Assembly (NCBI GenBank): GCA_020441995.1
Contig: JAGRLC010000027.1
Span: 3,860-37,099 of the forward strand
Direction of reading: 5' to 3'
Length of the DNA stretch: 33,240 nt
From: Rhodobiaceae bacterium
GTDB lineage: Bacteria; Pseudomonadota; Alphaproteobacteria; Rhizobiales; Tepidamorphaceae
Part shown: piece after piece, positions 19,159 through 27,783 of the stretch
Numbering within the stretch: position 1 is the first letter of the stretch
Layout of the letters: every line of letters starts with the position of its first letter
Notes under the pieces: model-generated
Told to the model about the DNA's origin: nothing
Seen by the model: only the letters and a program-made list of their open reading frames with translations
The model's database searches: none
Position numbers and translations under genes: made by a program

Positions 19159-20118
19159 ATGTTCGTCATCGATTCTCGTCAGAATGGCGACGCCAGGCTT
19201 CCCAACGACATTTACGTCAATGACGCCATCACGGTCTCGCCCTTTCCTGCCATAAGGCTTTCGTCACTGGACAACCGCTCAAGCGAGGGCATGGCCCTGA
19301 TCGCCGGACGCCCGGTCGCCAACAGTGTCGTGGCACATTACGAGTTCGAGAACTTCGTGCTGGAGCGCGGCGAGCATGAAGTCGCCGACAGCAAATCCAA
19401 CTGCATATTCATGGGCGTCACTCAGGCAGGTGCATTTTCGCAATCCTTCGCCGGTTACGACTCCATCGACAATGACGCTGCCGGGCGGATCCTGATGTTC
19501 GACTGCGACCAGCCGACGAGGGTCCAGTTTCCCGGCAGACTGAGTACGACACTTGTCGGGGTGCCGAAGGACTATCTTCTGCCTTTCCTCGGCAACAGCG
19601 CCAATATGCGTCCATCGCTGATTGGTCACGACAACAGCCTTCGCAGCATGATGGTTGCGTGCCTGAACGCCTTCATTGAACTTAAAGACCCGGCCTCCGC
19701 GACAGCGGAGAGCGCACTGCTGGTCCTGTCGCACCTCGCCGCGATGACCTATGGGTTCCACCCGTCCGATCACGCTTCACTGAGCACTTCGCTCAATAAT
19801 GCCCGCGCGCTCCAGGCGAGGCGGTTCATCGATACCAATTGCCACGACCCGTGGCTGGACACACAGATGGTGGCGAACCATCTCGGCATTTCAGTGCGCC
19901 GGCTACATGCGATTTTCGAGGAAACAAAGTACAGCGTTGCGCGGCACATACGTGACGCACGCCTCAAGCGGGCGAAACGGCTGCTCTCGGAGCTCCCACA
20001 TCTTTCTGTGCTACAGGTCGCCTTCAGTTGCGGCTTCGACAACCAATCGACCTTTTACCGCAGCTTCGCGCAAGCCTATGGCGTGTCGCCCGGCGAATAC
20101 AGAAGAAGCCTGCGATAA
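19159..20118 (+). CDS. AraC-family transcriptional regulator (copy 2 of a pair)
   Basis: This 319-aa paralogue of the preceding regulator shares its length and layout. The C-terminal double helix-turn-helix reads MVANHLGISVRRLHAIFEE and VLQVAFSCGFDNQSTFYRSF, ending VSPGEYRR. The N-terminal sensing parts are far less alike, which suggests duplication followed by a change of ligand. It starts 122 bp after copy 1 on the same strand. Target genes are unknown; the autotransporter/IalB pair and the small membrane protein are the nearest candidates. Confidence 0.9.
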   Translation: MFVIDSRQNGDARLPNDIYVNDAITVSPFPAIRLSSLDNRSSEGMALIAGRPVANSVVAHYEFENFVLERGEHEVADSKSNCIFMGVTQAGAFSQSFAGYDSIDNDAAGRILMFDCDQPTRVQFPGRLSTTLVGVPKDYLLPFLGNSANMRPSLIGHDNSLRSMMVACLNAFIELKDPASATAESALLVLSHLAAMTYGFHPSDHASLSTSLNNARALQARRFIDTNCHDPWLDTQMVANHLGISVRRLHAIFEETKYSVARHIRDARLKRAKRLLSELPHLSVLQVAFSCGFDNQSTFYRSFAQAYGVSPGEYRRSLR

Positions 20119-20120
20119 AC

Positions 20121-20441
20121 CTAGGACAGCGTGTTGACGATATGTCCGCTGGACCACGCAGGACTGCTCGTCATGCGAATGATGAAGAGGCCGATCCCGG
20201 ACAACAGCCCCAGCCAGAACAGGGCATGCGCGCCCGCTCCTTCGAACCGCCCCTTCGCATAGCTGCCGACGAGGCCTGCAAGCATACCGGCATCGAACAG
20301 CATGGTCATGTAGGTCACGTTTGGCGATGGCCATTCATGTGCCGGCACAAGCGCGCGCCATGCCAGTGTGGCAATCAGCGCAAACCCGACCCAGTAGAAC
20401 AGCCTGCTGCCAAGTGGAGTGGCATTGATATTTGCGCTCAT
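20121..20441 (-). CDS. Small three-helix membrane protein, unknown function
   Basis: The protein is 106 aa when started at the ATG at 20441; a longer start at 20510 adds a Cys/His-rich segment that does not look like a membrane protein N-terminus. Three hydrophobic helices are visible (about RLFYWVGFALIATLAW, TYMTMLFDAGMLAGLVGSY and HALFWLGLLSGIGLFIIRM). I do not recognise the family. It is convergent with AraC copy 2, with only 2 bp between the stops. Confidence 0.6.
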   Translation of the reverse strand: MSANINATPLGSRLFYWVGFALIATLAWRALVPAHEWPSPNVTYMTMLFDAGMLAGLVGSYAKGRFEGAGAHALFWLGLLSGIGLFIIRMTSSPAWSSGHIVNTLS

Positions 20442-20627
20442 TCCCGATGCGTCCTGCAATTTCACATGTTTGCCTGTGCGCCATTTTTCATGGTGACAGG
20501 AGCAAGCCAATCAGGAATCGGCAATGTGCCGAATCCAGGAATCGCATGGCGTGATATGGGAATGGATTAGCCGTCGGACGAAAACGATCCAACTGCTGGC
20601 ATTCTAATGCCCGAAACTGCCGTTAGC

Positions 20628-20639
20628 GAGTTCGAACTC
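20628..20639. promoter_or_regulatory. 12-bp palindrome GAGTTCGAACTC upstream of mob leader A
   Basis: This perfect palindrome lies 23 bp before the small-ORF ATG. The half-site TTCGAACTC recurs exactly 50 bp downstream (20681-20689). The same arrangement at the same distance is found in copy B. Likely an operator for autoregulation, or part of a relaxosome-binding region. Confidence 0.5.
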
Positions 20640-20650
20640 AGCTCGTTATT

Positions 20651-20800
20651 ATGGAAATGGCGGACATCGATGTAGAAACTTCGAACTCCGTATTTCAAAT
20701 TCCAGAAGACCGGAACAACCGGCTCAAGGCTGAAAACATCCAACCAAAACAGAGGATTACTCCACCCGGCGGACCGGCACGCCGGGGACCGTCGATATGA
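20651..20800 (+). CDS. Small 49-aa ORF translationally coupled to mobC (copy A)
   Basis: The ORF opens MEMADIDVETSNS and ends PPGGPARRGPSI, and its TGA overlaps the mobC-like ATG as ATGA (20797-20800). The same ORF is intact in copy B (30155-30304): 42 of 49 residues are identical and the overlap is preserved. I do not recognise the family. A second in-frame ATG (codon 3) is an equally plausible start. Conservation of length and coupling argues that it was a real gene in the parent element. Note that nonsynonymous codon differences (7) outnumber synonymous ones (4), so there is no sign of purifying selection now. Confidence 0.5.
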   Translation: MEMADIDVETSNSVFQIPEDRNNRLKAENIQPKQRITPPGGPARRGPSI

Positions 20801-20991
20801 CGGTGAACCGTGTGCCGGATGGTCTTAGGGCAGATTTCAGCAAGTCGACCGGTGTTCCGACTCCTGTGCGAAAGCGCAAAGAAGTCGCGAAGCTTTTCTC
20901 GATCCGCCTGAGCGAGGACGAACGTAAGCAATTGCTCCGTGAGGCAGGAAAGCTCTCGCTGGCTTCCCATATCCGCAACAAGCTTTCATGA
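20797..20991 (+). pseudogene. Truncated mobC-like mobilisation gene (copy A)
   Basis: The first 63 residues match the copy at 30301 at 53 positions, including the ribbon-helix-helix-like segment FSIRLSEDERKQLLREAGK followed by LSLASHIRNKL. MobC proteins bind oriT and help a relaxase. Here the sequence ends abruptly (KLS, stop) where it joins the SEL1-repeat remnant, so the C-terminal two thirds are missing. The remaining piece could still bind DNA, but it is best read as a recombination scar. Confidence 0.75.
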
Positions 20992-21659
20992 GGCGGCGGT
21001 CAGTTGGTATCGCAAGGCAATTGCTGCTGGCGGCGATGGGGCAGCCGACGCAATGGTGAACCTGGCCATCAAATACGCGAACGGCGAGGGAGTAAAAAAG
21101 GACGCGGCTGAGTCTTTCCGCTTGTTCAAGCAAGCTGTGAACAGGGGCACAGGCCAGCGATCGTGAATCTCGGCTGGCCTACGCGTCCGGGACAGGTCTC
21201 GAGAAGAATATCGGCGAAGCGCTGAAACTCAGGACGCAGGCCGGCAATGATGGAAACGCCCATGCCTGGAATGCGCTCGCCCGGCACTATGAACAGGGAA
21301 TTGGCGTCCCGAAGGACCGCAAGAAGGCAATTGGTTTCTATCGCAAGGCCGCGGCATTGGACGACGAAAAAGCGGTTGAGAAATTAAAGGGGTTCGGTGT
21401 GCCGTTGCATGATCCTGAAGAGATACAGCGCCTGCTTGCCAATCTTGGATACGATCCCGGGCCGGTCGACGGCGTGATTGGCCGTCAGGTGCGCGGTGCG
21501 ATCCGGGCATTTGAAAAAGATCAGGGCATGAAGCAAACTGGTGCAGCGTCATTTGAATTGCAGAAGAAGTTGTCACAAGAACAACGCCAGCGTTCAAAGA
21601 AATCTTCAGGTGAGGTGACCGGGGTTAGCGGTTCATTTGATTTGGAAATCTTGGATTAA
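20985..21659 (+). pseudogene. 5'-truncated, frameshifted SEL1-repeat / peptidoglycan-binding-like gene
   Basis: Three frames join into one SEL1-repeat protein. AAVSWYRKAIAAGG and YANGEGVKKDAAESFRLFKQ lie in frame 2 up to about 21147; HRPAIVNLGW lies in frame 1 (21148-21177); then YASGTGLEKNIGEALKL, HYEQGIGVPKDRKKAIGFYR and a peptidoglycan-binding-like unit (LLANLGYDPGPVDGVIGRQV) run in frame 3 from 21180 to the TAA at 21657-21659. The N-terminus, including any signal peptide, was removed at the mobC junction. It ends FDLEILD, close to the ends of the intact SEL1 protein (26527) and the S41 protease (27784). The intact ancestor probably preceded the cyclase-like gene, which starts 38 bp later. 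Confidence 0.8.
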
Positions 21660-21697
21660 TTTCTGATCTTGTCGCGCCGGCAACTGGGATAGCGAGC

Positions 21698-24600
21698 ATG
21701 AGCAGGCTTTGGATTGATATCCGGAATTTTGTTGATTTTGTGCTGTTGCTGCTGCGGCGTTTTGCTTTGCTGACGGGCTGTTTGCTCAACTTGCATGGAA
21801 CGGCAATTGCCCAGGAAACCCCGAGTTCAACGAACGAGCCGCTTCAGGAACTGACCAGACAACTCGGCTCGCACCAGCCTGACCATAAGCCTCAGTCCCC
21901 GCACGGAACCATTCCGCGTGTCGGCGACCTTCCGCAGGTAAAAGCGTCCGACCATCCAGGAATTCTCAGCGGTGGTGATCCAGGGGAGGTCCTCCAGGAA
22001 TCCGTCGACTATGTCAGGGATGTGCCGACTGGCGGGCATATTGATCGCAGCAAGCATGTTGGAAGCGGTTATTCCGGCCCTCAGATCGATGACATGGCGG
22101 AGTTGGCCAGAAAGGAAAACGTCATCATCGGCGCACGCACCACGAACATCGATTCCATGCGTCATATCCGTGATGGCACGGCTGTGCCGAAGCCGGTTGA
22201 TATCAAGGCGAAGACGATCAACGCAGCGGATGTGTTTCTCGGCGCGAATCCGGCCGACAAGGGATTGGTCGGTTATTTCAGGCCCCAACGTCCGGACCCT
22301 GTTGCCGTTGCCGCCGCGGGTGGCGATTGGGATGAGGTTTGGGAGCGCTACGAGGAGCGTTCCAAGGAATTCGTGGGAAAGCGCGACAGCGTCCAGGACC
22401 TGGTGACGCGGGGAAAGGTCGTCGAGAAGGAGGGTAAGCTATTCGCGGTTGTTGAGAACGCTGATGGAACGCGCGCGCACAAGCCCTTCGCTGGCGATAT
22501 CGATGCGGTCTATTTCCGCGAGGGCTCGCCGCCTTACGATTTTATCGGTCCGGGCGAGCGCTATGAGAAACTGAAGAAGCAATGGATGGGGTTAGACAAG
22601 CCTAAGAAACCCTATTCCTTTCTGGAGCGCTTCAAGCGGGCCTGGAGCGGTGAGAAAGACCCGCCGAATTATTGGGAGCGCAGTGGCGCCCCCGGACAGC
22701 ATGGCAATGAGTTCAATGCTGTTCCCGATATGGAAGCCGCCGGTCTTCCGCACACCAAGGCGAAGGAAATCCAAAAAGGTCTTGGTGAAAACCATTGGAA
22801 AAAAGGCGAGGTCGTCATGGAGATGGGCTCCGACGGCAACTTGCGCCGGGGCATACGGTTTACAGAAGACATGCCCTTGCCGGACTTGGGCGATCCGGAG
22901 GTTCTCAATCGTATCAACGCGAACAATCGTGCGGCCTATGAAGCACGCGGAAATCGCGGCACCGGCCCGATACGAGAGGTCGATGCCAGCGTCCCGGGCG
23001 GGAATGTTGCAAACGATGTTCCTGGCGCCACACGCAGGGCGGAAGGGCCGTCTCCTGATGATATTCCCGGTGCAACCCGACAGGTGGATGGGCCACCGAC
23101 TGGCGCTGACGATGTGCCGGGCGAGACCCGCAAGATCAGCGGTGGTGCGACAGTCGCAGACGATGTGCCGGGGGTGACCCGCAAGATCGAAAAGGGCGCG
23201 GATACCGCGCGTGCGATAGACAACGCAAAAGATGGTTCACGGGCCATCGGCAGTCTGGATGATGTTCTGGGCGCCGCTGCCGCCGGCCGTGTCCGGCAGG
23301 GTCTGCAGGCGGCAGGAGAGACGGCGGAGTTTCTGGGCAAGGCTGCCAATGCGATAGATATCATCCAAGCAGCCATCAAGATGAAGGACTATGTCGGCTT
23401 CATATGGAGGGCGACGGACGATTCGATCACAGACGAGGAGGCCGATGCTCTGTTTCGGCAGGCATGGGACACCGCGCTGGACCTTTCGCAAACCGCCGCA
23501 CTGGGAGCGTGGATGGAGAAAGATCCACGTGTCGCGATTGGTTATCTGCTCACCTGCGAAGCGGGCCGGTGGATTGCCACGGATGTGAAGACCGGCGATG
23601 TGATCGAACGGCCTGCGAAGGAGGAGTCCTGTTACTCACGTCATGCCAACGCCTGGGAGCAGTTCGCATCTACCGTTTCAGGCGCGAGAGCGGCGCAGGA
23701 AGCAGCTCTCGAAGAGCAGTGCCAGCAATTCGTTGCAGCGGTAAAGAACGGCATCCTGCGTCCTGTCGGCTCGTTCAAGGTTGTCGATGTTTGCAACAAC
23801 ATCAAACGTGGCGTGCCGACGCTGGGCATGTTCGAACCGGTTCCAAGACCCGTGGTTCAGCTGCCGCCGGAAATCGATCAGGCGGACCCAATCGAACGCG
23901 TCGATCCCGAAGAAGAACGCTTGACGGAGATTGTTCGGCTGAGCCGCAAGCCTGACGGCGTCGATCAGGCTCTTGCGGCTGTGGATGGTGCGCTTGCCAG
24001 CTTAGAGAGTGCCGGTGCGGCATGCACCGCAGCGGAGAAAGCCATCGTGCCATCGGGAGAAATCGCTCGGATGGGTGCTGATATGGGCGCGCGTTTCGGC
24101 GATTTGATGCGGAAATATGCCGCTGATCTGAAAGGGGACGAACTGGCGCGGACGCAACTGGAATCGGATCTTCGCTCAGCACAGGCCGCAGTGAGCAGAG
24201 CAACCGAAATTGCCAAGGGCCACGCCGACCTTGCCTGCGACATGGCCGATGAATCCGCAAACAACGCCAAGTTTGGCGCCGACGCTGTGAAGCAATCGGA
24301 AAAGGCACGCAATCTCGCCGCCCTGGTCGATGCTGTTGTCAGCCGGGAACAGGATGATTTCAGAGCGCTGCAAAAGCAGGTCCGCGATAACGGGCGTTAC
24401 CCAAGCGACGATGCTCTAAAGACACTCATGGTGACGCAGTTCATCAACCCCATCGACATGCGCTGTGCCGCTATCACGAACAGCATCAGAGCGGAGGAAA
24501 ATGCGCTCTTCGCAAAAGGTGCGGCATCGGAGCAGGTGGCCCGGCGTTTCGCCATAGCGCATCAGGTCATAGCGAACGCGAAGGTCCGTGACGGATTGAC

Positions 24601-26449
24601 ACCGGAAATCATTGCGGCAGAGTTCCGGCTGGCGTCTTATCGGCAGCGCATCGCGCATAAGAACGCCGCACTGGGAACCTGCTTCAACGATCTGCCGCAG
24701 CGCGTCGGAGAGGCCTGCACGCGTCATGGCGTGCGAAACTTCGCGCAGCAGTATGAGGCTCTGAACGCGGCTTTCGGTGCATTCGGCGCGCGCAGAGACA
24801 GCATGCGCGATCAGCTGGACGATTTCGAAAGCCTGATGGGAAGCTTGCAAGAGGCCGCGCGCGAAGCCGGCGAATATCATGAAAAGGCGAAGGCCTGCGC
24901 CAAGCGGTCCAAAAAGCCCGAGGAAAAAGAAGAGCCGGAAAAGCCCGAGGAAGTGGCGAAAGCGGACCCCAAGCCCGAGCCGGAGCAATCACGCGACTGC
25001 AAGCCGAAGGTAGCTAACAAATCAGACGGCGGCCTTGATGAAGGTTTCATCGGACAGGAAACGTTCAAGGAACATCAGGGCGATGACTGCGAGCCGCCCA
25101 AAACCGTCTACCAATACGAGCCGACAATTGAGTCAGGCAATCCAAACGACGATCCCGCACCGGAACTGACCCGTTGCGCTGCGCTCGATGCGCGTGTTGA
25201 CGACGCATCGAGCCAGTTTCAGGAAGGCCGCATCAAGGACGCGCACAATGCGCTTGGCGCGGTCATCTCCGACATTGCCGCTCTGCCGGGTGCGGGCGCA
25301 TGTGCAGCCGTGAAGAAACGTGCGACGGGCAATCAAGCCAAAATCGGTCAGTTGGTCGACGTCATGGGCGGAATCAAGAATGCACTCACGGCTTGCGAGC
25401 CGGGCGCGATCGGTCAGAACGTCAGTCTGCTCAAGAATGCATCCAATGTACGCCTCGTTGCGCTGCGCAACAGAATGGAGCGTTCTGTTGGCGTGGCAGA
25501 AACATACACGGACGCTAAAGAGGCCTTCCGCAAGGGCGACATGGAAGGCTCCGAGAGCCTGTTCCGCCAGGCGCTGGCCCGCGATCAGGAAGCCGACGGA
25601 CGAACTTGCAAGGATATCGCGATCAGGATCAACGCCAATATCAAGCGTATCGTCGATATCAAGGAGATCGCCGACATCGGCATCCGCGCCGCCGACTCCT
25701 GTGACATCAGCGGGATCGAAGGTGTGATCGAGAAGGTGAAGGGCGCGACGAACCCATTTCTCGACAAGCTGTATGACAGGCTCGAAGGCGTTCCGAAGAA
25801 GTGCGAGAGGAAATTTGCCCACGACTCATGTAAGTCCGCGTTTGGCGCTCACGCGATAATGAATGAGTCGGTTGGCCGCCAGGCTGACGGTAGCTACCAG
25901 TGTCAATGCGCGAACGGTTACAAATGGAAGCCGGGTGCGGAAGGCAAAGACCGGGCGTGTATATCCGCAACGCAGGCAGACAAGCTGGCTAAACAGCAAG
26001 CCAACAAGTTGTGCGCCGAGTGGAACGGCTGGGGCTATTACGCAAGCGTCTCAAAAAAAGACGGTTCATTCGTTTGTATTGAAACCAAGAAAAAGGCCAA
26101 CCAGCTTTGCCGCGACGCGAACCCGGGTATGAAGGTCCGCGCCGGCAAGCGGCTCGCCAATGGTCAATGGACTTGCCACTACGTCAATCCGCCTGTTGCA
26201 AAACGGAAAGCGCCGCCTCAGCGCCGGCAGGCCGTCACAAGACGCCAGCCCCAGCAACGGCAGGTTTACCGCCAGCCGCAATACGATCCTCAGGCTGCTG
26301 CGCGTGTGCTTCAAGGGCTGCAGCAGATCCAGCGCGGGATAGAGGGTATTCAGAGGCAACGCGGCGGCGGCGGTGGATACAGGCCGCCCACATACTCATG
26401 CCAAAATCCGCAAGGCGCTATTCTCGGTCGCAATGCCTATTGTCAGTAG
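21698..26449 (+). CDS. Exported 1583-aa protein with anthrax edema factor/CyaA/ExoY-like nucleotidyl cyclase domain
   Basis: A hydrophobic signal (VDFVLLLLRRFALLTGCLL, cleavage near AIAQE) predicts export. Residues about 130-345 carry the edema-factor/CyaA motifs in order: ELARKENVIIGARTTN with Arg147; PKPVDIKAK with Lys165 and Lys172 at the 7-residue spacing of CyaA Lys58/Lys65; FAGDIDAVYF with metal-type Asp267 and Asp269; and QHGNEFN with His335, Glu338 and Asn340. The usual His between the two lysines is Lys170. Next come four DVPGxTR-like repeats (439-496), a helical region (521-680), long charged helices (715-1060), a Lys/Glu/Pro linker (1068-1112), more helices (1160-1365), a Cys-rich part (1367-1485) and a basic Gln/Arg/Gly tail ending CQ. 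Expected activity is cAMP or other cyclic nucleotide synthesis inside a target cell; whether it is active and how it enters are inference. A SEL1 remnant precedes it, and a convergent SEL1/protease operon follows. Confidence 0.72.
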   Translation: MSRLWIDIRNFVDFVLLLLRRFALLTGCLLNLHGTAIAQETPSSTNEPLQELTRQLGSHQPDHKPQSPHGTIPRVGDLPQVKASDHPGILSGGDPGEVLQESVDYVRDVPTGGHIDRSKHVGSGYSGPQIDDMAELARKENVIIGARTTNIDSMRHIRDGTAVPKPVDIKAKTINAADVFLGANPADKGLVGYFRPQRPDPVAVAAAGGDWDEVWERYEERSKEFVGKRDSVQDLVTRGKVVEKEGKLFAVVENADGTRAHKPFAGDIDAVYFREGSPPYDFIGPGERYEKLKKQWMGLDKPKKPYSFLERFKRAWSGEKDPPNYWERSGAPGQHGNEFNAVPDMEAAGLPHTKAKEIQKGLGENHWKKGEVVMEMGSDGNLRRGIRFTEDMPLPDLGDPEVLNRINANNRAAYEARGNRGTGPIREVDASVPGGNVANDVPGATRRAEGPSPDDIPGATRQVDGPPTGADDVPGETRKISGGATVADDVPGVTRKIEKGADTARAIDNAKDGSRAIGSLDDVLGAAAAGRVRQGLQAAGETAEFLGKAANAIDIIQAAIKMKDYVGFIWRATDDSITDEEADALFRQAWDTALDLSQTAALGAWMEKDPRVAIGYLLTCEAGRWIATDVKTGDVIERPAKEESCYSRHANAWEQFASTVSGARAAQEAALEEQCQQFVAAVKNGILRPVGSFKVVDVCNNIKRGVPTLGMFEPVPRPVVQLPPEIDQADPIERVDPEEERLTEIVRLSRKPDGVDQALAAVDGALASLESAGAACTAAEKAIVPSGEIARMGADMGARFGDLMRKYAADLKGDELARTQLESDLRSAQAAVSRATEIAKGHADLACDMADESANNAKFGADAVKQSEKARNLAALVDAVVSREQDDFRALQKQVRDNGRYPSDDALKTLMVTQFINPIDMRCAAITNSIRAEENALFAKGAASEQVARRFAIAHQVIANAKVRDGLTPEIIAAEFRLASYRQRIAHKNAALGTCFNDLPQRVGEACTRHGVRNFAQQYEALNAAFGAFGARRDSMRDQLDDFESLMGSLQEAAREAGEYHEKAKACAKRSKKPEEKEEPEKPEEVAKADPKPEPEQSRDCKPKVANKSDGGLDEGFIGQETFKEHQGDDCEPPKTVYQYEPTIESGNPNDDPAPELTRCAALDARVDDASSQFQEGRIKDAHNALGAVISDIAALPGAGACAAVKKRATGNQAKIGQLVDVMGGIKNALTACEPGAIGQNVSLLKNASNVRLVALRNRMERSVGVAETYTDAKEAFRKGDMEGSESLFRQALARDQEADGRTCKDIAIRINANIKRIVDIKEIADIGIRAADSCDISGIEGVIEKVKGATNPFLDKLYDRLEGVPKKCERKFAHDSCKSAFGAHAIMNESVGRQADGSYQCQCANGYKWKPGAEGKDRACISATQADKLAKQQANKLCAEWNGWGYYASVSKKDGSFVCIETKKKANQLCRDANPGMKVRAGKRLANGQWTCHYVNPPVAKRKAPPQRRQAVTRRQPQQRQVYRQPQYDPQAAARVLQGLQQIQRGIEGIQRQRGGGGGYRPPTYSCQNPQGAILGRNAYCQ

Positions 26450-26526
26450 GCGAGGCCAGATTTCCATACAGAAGCTGATTTCTTGGCTTGCGAAGACCTA
26501 AGGCGTATCAACGCCACTGATGCGTT

Positions 26527-27771
26527 TCAGTCCAGCGTCTCCAGCTCATTGATATTGCCGACGTCTGGAAGCTCCAGTTCAGGATTGTTTCGCTGCTGGC
26601 CTGCTTCGCCGGCTTGAGGCGCGGGCGATGGTTGCGTCACTTCAACCGACGACATGAGACCTTCAATTGCTGCCCTCGTTGCCGGTCCGAAGGCGCCGTC
26701 AATAGCACCGGAATAATAGCCTTCTTCTTTCAGCAAGCGTTGCAGTTCGCGCCGGAATTCTGCGCTCCAGCTGCTTGAGTTCTGGAGCATCTGGTTGCGT
26801 GCATGTTCCAGGTCTGCTTTGAGCGCCTTGAGCATGTATTCGGCTGCTTGTTCTCTGTCCTTTGCGACTCCCAAGCCATTGTCGTAGCTGTAGGCGAGGT
26901 TGAAATAACCGTTTCGGTCTCCTAGCTCCGCGGCCCGCGATATCCAACGCACGCCGAGTTTGGGGTCCTTTTTCACACCGTTGCCAGTCAGATAAAGTCC
27001 GCCCAGATTGGACATGGCCACGATATCGCCAAGCTCGGCGGCCTTCTTGTAAAAACTGACTGATTTCTTGAGTTCTTTCGGTACGCCACGGCCCGAACCG
27101 TACATGACGCCGAGGTTGTTGAACGCGAGTGCGTTATCTAGGTCCGCTGCCTTTTGGTACCACTCCACGGCCTTCTGATCGTCCTTATCGAGCCCGTTTC
27201 CCTGGGCGAATGAAAACCCCAGATGCACCATCGCTATGGCGTAGTCTTTTTTGGCTAGTTCCCTGAAAACCTCATTCGCGGACGCATATTCACCTTGCGC
27301 ATATCGTGCCCGTGCGAGCTGATAGACAAAACGCGGCTCATCGGGAAAATTTGCAACGGCCTCTTTGCAGGCAGCGATAGCCCGCCCCGGAAGGATTTCG
27401 CCGTCAGGAACGCCCTTGCCAACACGCGCGCCATCGCCGGGGTTAGCCGCAAGGCGGTCGCAATCGTGAATGGGCGGCTTGTCAGCGCTTTGCGACTTGC
27501 TGGCTGACTCAGTTGGAGCCTCTTCTTGTTTCGGGTTTGTCGCCGCATCCGCACCCAGACTGTTCAGTCTGATCTTCGCCAGCGGAGCGAATACGCCGTT
27601 GGGGTAGGCTTCCAGGTAGGCATTCAGCTCTGCGGCATCATTGCTGTCCTTGACGCTGTTCCAGAAAGAAATCTCCGCATCGTCCGTCTGAGCCTGCGAC
27701 AATGACGGTGCTGAGCACGCAAAGGCGGTCAGCAGACCCAACAGAAGAAGCTCGCAAGAACGTTTGCGCAT
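26527..27771 (-). CDS. Exported SEL1-repeat protein with C-terminal peptidoglycan-binding-like unit
   Basis: The protein is about 414 aa from the ATG at 27771, chosen because GGAGG lies 5 nt before it; an ATG at 27783 directly abuts the upstream stop. It has a signal peptide (LLLLGLLTAFACSAPSLSQA) and then a short motif EISFWNSVKDSNDAAELNAY that also opens the mature part of the upstream protease. Five to six SEL1 repeats follow (e.g. HLGFSFAQGNGLDKDDQKAV, NLGVMYGSGRGVPKELKKSV), then a peptidoglycan-binding-like unit (LLKEEGYYSGAIDGAFGPAT) and the tail NELETLD. SEL1 repeats are helical protein-interaction scaffolds. It is the second gene of an operon with the S41 protease, and in domain order it matches the pseudogene at 20985-21659. 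Confidence 0.85.
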   Translation of the reverse strand: MRKRSCELLLLGLLTAFACSAPSLSQAQTDDAEISFWNSVKDSNDAAELNAYLEAYPNGVFAPLAKIRLNSLGADAATNPKQEEAPTESASKSQSADKPPIHDCDRLAANPGDGARVGKGVPDGEILPGRAIAACKEAVANFPDEPRFVYQLARARYAQGEYASANEVFRELAKKDYAIAMVHLGFSFAQGNGLDKDDQKAVEWYQKAADLDNALAFNNLGVMYGSGRGVPKELKKSVSFYKKAAELGDIVAMSNLGGLYLTGNGVKKDPKLGVRWISRAAELGDRNGYFNLAYSYDNGLGVAKDREQAAEYMLKALKADLEHARNQMLQNSSSWSAEFRRELQRLLKEEGYYSGAIDGAFGPATRAAIEGLMSSVEVTQPSPAPQAGEAGQQRNNPELELPDVGNINELETLD

Positions 27772-27783
27772 CATGGCCTCCAT

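Larger units (their letters stand above)
20626..20986 (+). repeat. Mobilisation-leader direct repeat, copy A
   Basis: This segment aligns without gaps to 30130-30490, offset 9504 bp, in the same orientation. It contains a palindrome (20628-20639), a 49-codon ORF and the first 63 codons of a mobC-like gene. Similarity stops abruptly at about 20986, where SEL1-repeat coding sequence takes over. Its first 34 bp of strongest identity (20656-20689) also occur at 13157-13190. Confidence 0.85.

Noticed and set aside
23012-23185. Possible CRISPR-like or tandem DNA repeat inside the 1583-aa gene
   Set aside because: The repetition is at protein level (DVPGxTR units) with diverged DNA and coding-frame spacing; it is not a CRISPR array.
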